Assembly (NCBI GenBank): GCA_024516155.1 | Contig: JAJJXM010000037.1 | Span: 248,001 to 312,000, forward strand | DNA length: 64,000 nt | DNA from: Pyronema omphalodes | Taxonomy: Eukaryota; Ascomycota; Pezizomycetes; Pezizales; Pyronemataceae | Direction: 5' to 3' | Shown: positions 60,170 through 64,000 of the stretch, piece after piece | Numbering within the stretch: position 1 is the stretch's first letter | Layout: every line of letters starts with the position of its first letter | Program-made: the position numbers and the translations under genes | Notes under the pieces: generated by a model | What the model was told of the DNA's origin: nothing | Databases searched by the model: none | Seen by the model: the letters and a program-made list of their open reading frames with translations, nothing else

Positions 60170-61120
60170 TCATCGTGCTTCGAAAATCTTAACGTCTTAC
60201 GTCAGGTGAGAAATTTCAATAGAAAACCGACGTTCCATCCTCTCTCCTTTCGGATGGCCTTTATAATTCCTACGGAAGGATCGAAAGTTAAATCCTCGCT
60301 GGTTGTCTTGTGGATATAACCACGCAGGATGCAAGGCTTGGAGTTAGAGCGTGGTCTGAGTTATTTGTCGGCCTGGGATTCCTTGGGGATGCACCTATAT
60401 GCTAGAGGGCGTACAACAGAGGCTTTGTAAGTAATAGAATTGGGGGTTTAGTCTATGTAGTGTCTTGAGAGGGGGTGATGGAATACTGTAAGATAGCGTT
60501 TGGGTGGTGCGATACTGGGGGCAGGATCAATGGAAGGTACGTTGGTGCGTCTAGGAATTGTCACGATCAGAATGATGCATCATCCACACCGATTACGTAG
60601 AAAGCTACTGGGAACTTTTGGTAAAGTTTTTTGTTTTGTATAGAAGGTGGGGTTTATTGGAGCGTGGGTCGTTTCTGATATTTGAAGTCGAATGTTTTTT
60701 TTTTTTTGTTTATTGAAGACACCGAACAGAAGGGAAGAATTTGATGGATCTAGAGGCAGAGCTGTTGGGCTGTGGCTTGGGCCAAGTGGTATTTTACTGC
60801 GAGGATTTGCTGGTATATAAGTGATGTCGAGTAGATCGGAGATGTTAGCGAGGATACAGATATTGTCTTAGAGAAAGCAAGACGGCCTGCGGGTTTTAAA
60901 TATACCAGCCCCCCATGATGGATGTGACTTGAGGATGACTGATATGGTTGCTTGACCAAGATTTACGGGGAAGTTTCAAAAAACGTGAAGTGGAAGACAC
61001 ATGGAAGGAAATGAATATAGAAAACGGAGGGTAGATGAGGTTTCCTCGCTTCACTTCGCTTCACATCGCTTGAGCTGTTAGTGCCTTGGCAATAGTCAAG
61101 CGAGCTAGAATCTGGCTACA
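60170..61120 (-). pseudogene. Companion block of NACHT copy 3, decayed
   Basis: On the minus strand, homologous over its length to 52905-53882 (GGLVYLKPAG; SSNSSLLFGVFN; NIRLQISETTH; ITPSQDTT then a stop; GGAACGTCGGTTTTC near its end). Several stops break the frame that is open in the other copy, and a 30-bp insertion follows the ISETTHA segment. It is divergent from the NACHT gene at 62417, as in copy 2. Confidence 0.45.
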
Positions 61121-62268
61121 TATTTAGATTATGTACTAATCTATCGAGAAAAAGGCTTCAAACACATGATGAATCTGCCAAGTGTCTATGTAGTGCGCAA
61201 TTGGGTCTTTGACAGGTGTTCGAGCTGCAGTAATGTCTATCGATATTTACCCGCAGAAAGTACAATCGAGATCTCGGCAGGTTCTCTCCCGGCGTCCGAT
61301 GAAGATGTCCGTTGTTTCCGAGTGGTTTTATTTAGGATTTCTTGACGATAGGCTGACCGTAAACCTAGATAAATATAGAAACATTCGAACTTTTGGCGTG
61401 GTGGTGTGTAGTCATGGCAGTAAGTAGCATCACAGTACGCAACGTAAAATGACGTTCAAAAGGTGTATGATGCTATAGATTGTCGTACAAGTTTTCGCAA
61501 TTATTGTATACAAAATAAATGTAAGGACCGTACTAACCGTGACTTCACTATCGGTTTCTAATCCCTATTCACAACACCCTAGTCTTGATTTCTTCACTAT
61601 CTGTGCTAGAGACAGTAATATCTCTAACATTCTACTCTTGACCACAAACCCAAGAGATTCGCTTCATATTGCGTGTAATCTTTTATAAGCTACGTGCATA
61701 CAGTATACTATGGTATGGTCTGTATATAATATCTCATGCAGCACTACTGCCTTTCTGTTGATGTTTTATAATCGCTGCTTTATTTACGCTTGAAAAAAAG
61801 CGCTCATTATACATCCACCGAGAAATACCTTGAATTTTTTGCAACCTTATTAACCACTTGATGAACAGTAAATGAATAAAAATTCGAAAACCGTAACATC
61901 ATGGCGTCACTGGCGATTTGTATATATTCTACATAACCATCTCATTTGCGCCTACGGAATATTTTGCGCAGTCTACACAACCACTACTCGTGCCAAAGTG
62001 GCGCTAATGCACCACCTTGGCACGAGTTGAAGTTAGGTGGTGGGTGTAAAATCACCACGGACAATCACTCGCACCAAGTCAACCTCTACCTAAGAGTGTC
62101 GTCGTTCTAAGTGTACACCTCTCCGGTCCCAGCGTACTCCTATATGGAAGTTTGACTGTACTGATTTGCTTTTTTTCGGCAGAAGGTGGCATACCGGCAA
62201 AATTGTGATATGTATCAAAGTGCTTCTACATACAGTACGTGCATGATGGTCGGGGGTGTGAGATGTGA
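61121..62268. other. Intergenic upstream of NACHT copy 3
   Basis: No gene seen. An imperfect inverted pair ACTCGTGCCAAAGTGG.GC..CCTTGGCACGAGT lies at 61986-62030. Confidence 0.45.
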
Positions 62269-62286
62269 GGCGCTTACTTCCCCGCA
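62269..62286 (+). promoter_or_regulatory. Shared upstream box of the NACHT-ankyrin genes (copy 3)
   Basis: GGCGCTTACTTCCCCGCA, 130 bp before the ATG at 62417, one base different from the other two copies. It is embedded in about 100 bp similar to the region before copy 1. Confidence 0.5.
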
Positions 62287-62416
62287 TGCTGAGGCAGTCA
62301 CAGCACCCCCTCAAAAACGATTCTCTCACAACCGAAGGTGTCCGCAACCTTTGGCAGCTTCTGGCTGACTTCCTTTCGAGCATTCATATCACGATCGATT
62401 CAACCTATTCATTCTG

Positions 62417-64000
62417 ATGGATCCAGTTGGCTTTGCCGCAAGCGTCGCAGGCCTTGTCAGCCTAGCTATCGAAGTCACCAAGATTCTCAACGCCTACGTC
62501 CACGATGTCAAGGATGCGCCCCAGGAAGCCTCCGAGCTCAACACCAAAGTCACCGTCTTAAGCCATGTGTTGCGAAAGCTGGTTGACACCCTCCAAAGTG
62601 ATGACATGCAAGCCGTCACTATTGACGAACATTCGTTCCTGTCCTCTGTTGTCAGCTCTTGCGAACATCATGTGAAGTTTGTTTACAAGAATATCGCGAA
62701 GCTTCGTGATACCAGCAAAGTTAAGGCTTTAATGGGACGAGTTTCGTGGCCATTTCAGAAGGAAGAATGTTTGCGGAGCATTGAGACGCTACACCGATAC
62801 ACACAAACGGTTGAGCATCTTCTCGCTATTTCCAACCGGTAACAATCCCCACCATCGCTACCGTCATACAGAATAAAACTGCTGATATGCTCCAGTGCCT
62901 TGATGACACAAGGATTCGACGCGGTCTTGGAAATGCTCAAGGAGCAGCACAAGAAGACAACGGATTCGATCGATATGATGAGGGAGAATTTTATTCCTAT
63001 ACCAGAAGCCATGGCCCAAATCGAGGCCCGCATTACAACCGTGATAAGCCTGGTCTCCGACATATCTCGTGATAGCGCTCTGATCAAGAAAACATCCGAC
63101 GGAGTGACAGAGTTGTGTGCTCAGAAGAAGGGTAAGTCCCAGTTGCAATTGGTTAGTATGATGAATTAGCTAAACAGTCATAGATGAGGAACTAAAGGAG
63201 ATCTTACAGTGGATCTCCCCTCTTGATCCCCTGAAAAGACATGAAGATTTGAAGTCGAAGAGATTCGAGGGCACCGGAGCGTGGTTCTTGAAATCTCCCA
63301 AGTTTGTGACGTGGTGCCATCGCACCGCTTCGGATGAAGGGTTTAACCCGATTTTAGCGTGTTATGGCGACCCAGGTGCCGGGAAGTCTGTCATGAGGTA
63401 AGAGGAGTTTCTCTGTCACGTGCATAAAACGAGTATCCTCTAACACACCTCTGCCAGTACGCTTGTGATTGATACCCTCTACGCGCTTCCTTCTACCGAC
63501 GAAAATCGGATCTCCGTAGCATATTTCTACTGCGACTACAACGAGAATGAAACACAAACAGCTGTGAACATGGTCACCGCGCTTCTGCAGCAAGTCATCA
63601 ATGCTCATTCTCACCACCTTCCAGCACACGTTATCGACTCCCTCAAGGAACAGAGATCCAAAGGCAGACCAAATCTGGAGGAATCTTATCAACTCTTGGA
63701 GTCTGCATTGCAGTGTTTCAGGAAGTTTTACATATGTATCGACGCTCTTGACGAGTGCCTCGATGAACACCGCAAGGATTTTCTACACCTGATTGCACGC
63801 CTTTTGCAAAAATTCGGGAATGATGCCGCTCGCATATTTACCACCGCAAGGCCTCAAATAAAGGCATCCATTGAAAAGCCTTTCACTGTCGCTCCATGCG
63901 AGTTCACACTGGAGGCAAATGAGGATGATATCAGGAAATACATCGAGTCGAAACTGGACAAGGACGACCACTTTACGGATGACGAGAGTTCGCAGATGCT
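62417..64000 (+). CDS. NACHT-ankyrin STAND (NLR-like) protein, copy 3, 5' part
   Basis: join(62417..62838,62896..63131,63184..63397,63458..>64000), cut by the window end inside exon 4. Exons 1-3 have the same lengths as in the other two copies. MDPVGFAASVAGLVSLAIEV N-terminus, Walker A GDPGAGKS, Walker B FYICIDALDECLDE, RIFTTARP. The first about 40 residues follow copy 1 and the rest of exon 1 follows copy 2 (VTVLSHVLRKLVDTLQSDDMQ), so it is a mosaic. Exon 4 starts with its own variant (LPSTDENRISVAYFYCDYNENE) before returning to the shared sequence. No stop or frameshift seen. Ankyrin repeats are expected beyond the window. Confidence 0.9.

Overview
The window looks like a gene-moderate, repeat-rich piece of a filamentous ascomycete genome (Pezizomycotina; I cannot place it more finely). 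The reasons are 50-150 bp GT-AG introns, a fungal-type Not4 tail, Atg13, Kap123, a cerato-platanin, a fungal P450, STAND/NACHT-ankyrin proteins with the fungal MDP..SVAG.. N-terminus, a Tad-type LINE remnant and TTAGGG-type telomere-like motifs. I worked exon joins out by hand from donor/acceptor sites, reading frame and family expectation. Where I give a join, the coding length is a multiple of three.

Layout: 1-3244 is the 3' half of Not4 (CCR4-NOT E3 ligase). 4567-7909 is a self-nested pair of an unassigned TIR transposon: a 1.7 kb copy has inserted in inverted orientation into another copy of itself, each copy with its own 4-bp target duplication. 7910-17820 is gene-poor and holds tandem duplications, an AT-rich array, one unknown membrane-protein gene (11892-13509) and a nest of LINE 3' ends and inverted repeats (14858-16733). 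17824-18948(-) is a secreted cerato-platanin with a long glutamine-rich tail. 23659-27237 is the first NACHT-ankyrin NLR-like gene. 29652-30869 is a conserved fungal membrane protein. 31703-33042(-) is a class III (SIRT5-type) sirtuin. 35588-37246 is a cytochrome P450. 37352-37437 is an intron-containing tRNA-Glu(CTC). 39025-42002(-) is Atg13. 44330-45246 is a decayed Tad-like LINE. 48458-51922(-) is the second NACHT-ankyrin gene. 55902-59285 is Kap123 (importin beta-4). 62417-64000 is the 5' part of a third NACHT-ankyrin gene, cut by the window end.

Housekeeping genes (Not4, Atg13, Kap123, sirtuin) alternate with fast-evolving accessory material. The most interesting accessory system is the trio of NACHT-ankyrin genes. 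They share identical exon lengths, a common 18-bp upstream box about 130-140 bp before the ATG, near-identical NACHT exons but divergent ankyrin arrays, and a mosaic N-terminus in the third copy. Two of them have a divergently oriented, about 1 kb homologous companion block upstream, and the first has a partial copy. By family precedent (fungal STAND proteins in allorecognition and defence) this looks like a locally diversifying non-self recognition repertoire, but function is inferred only.
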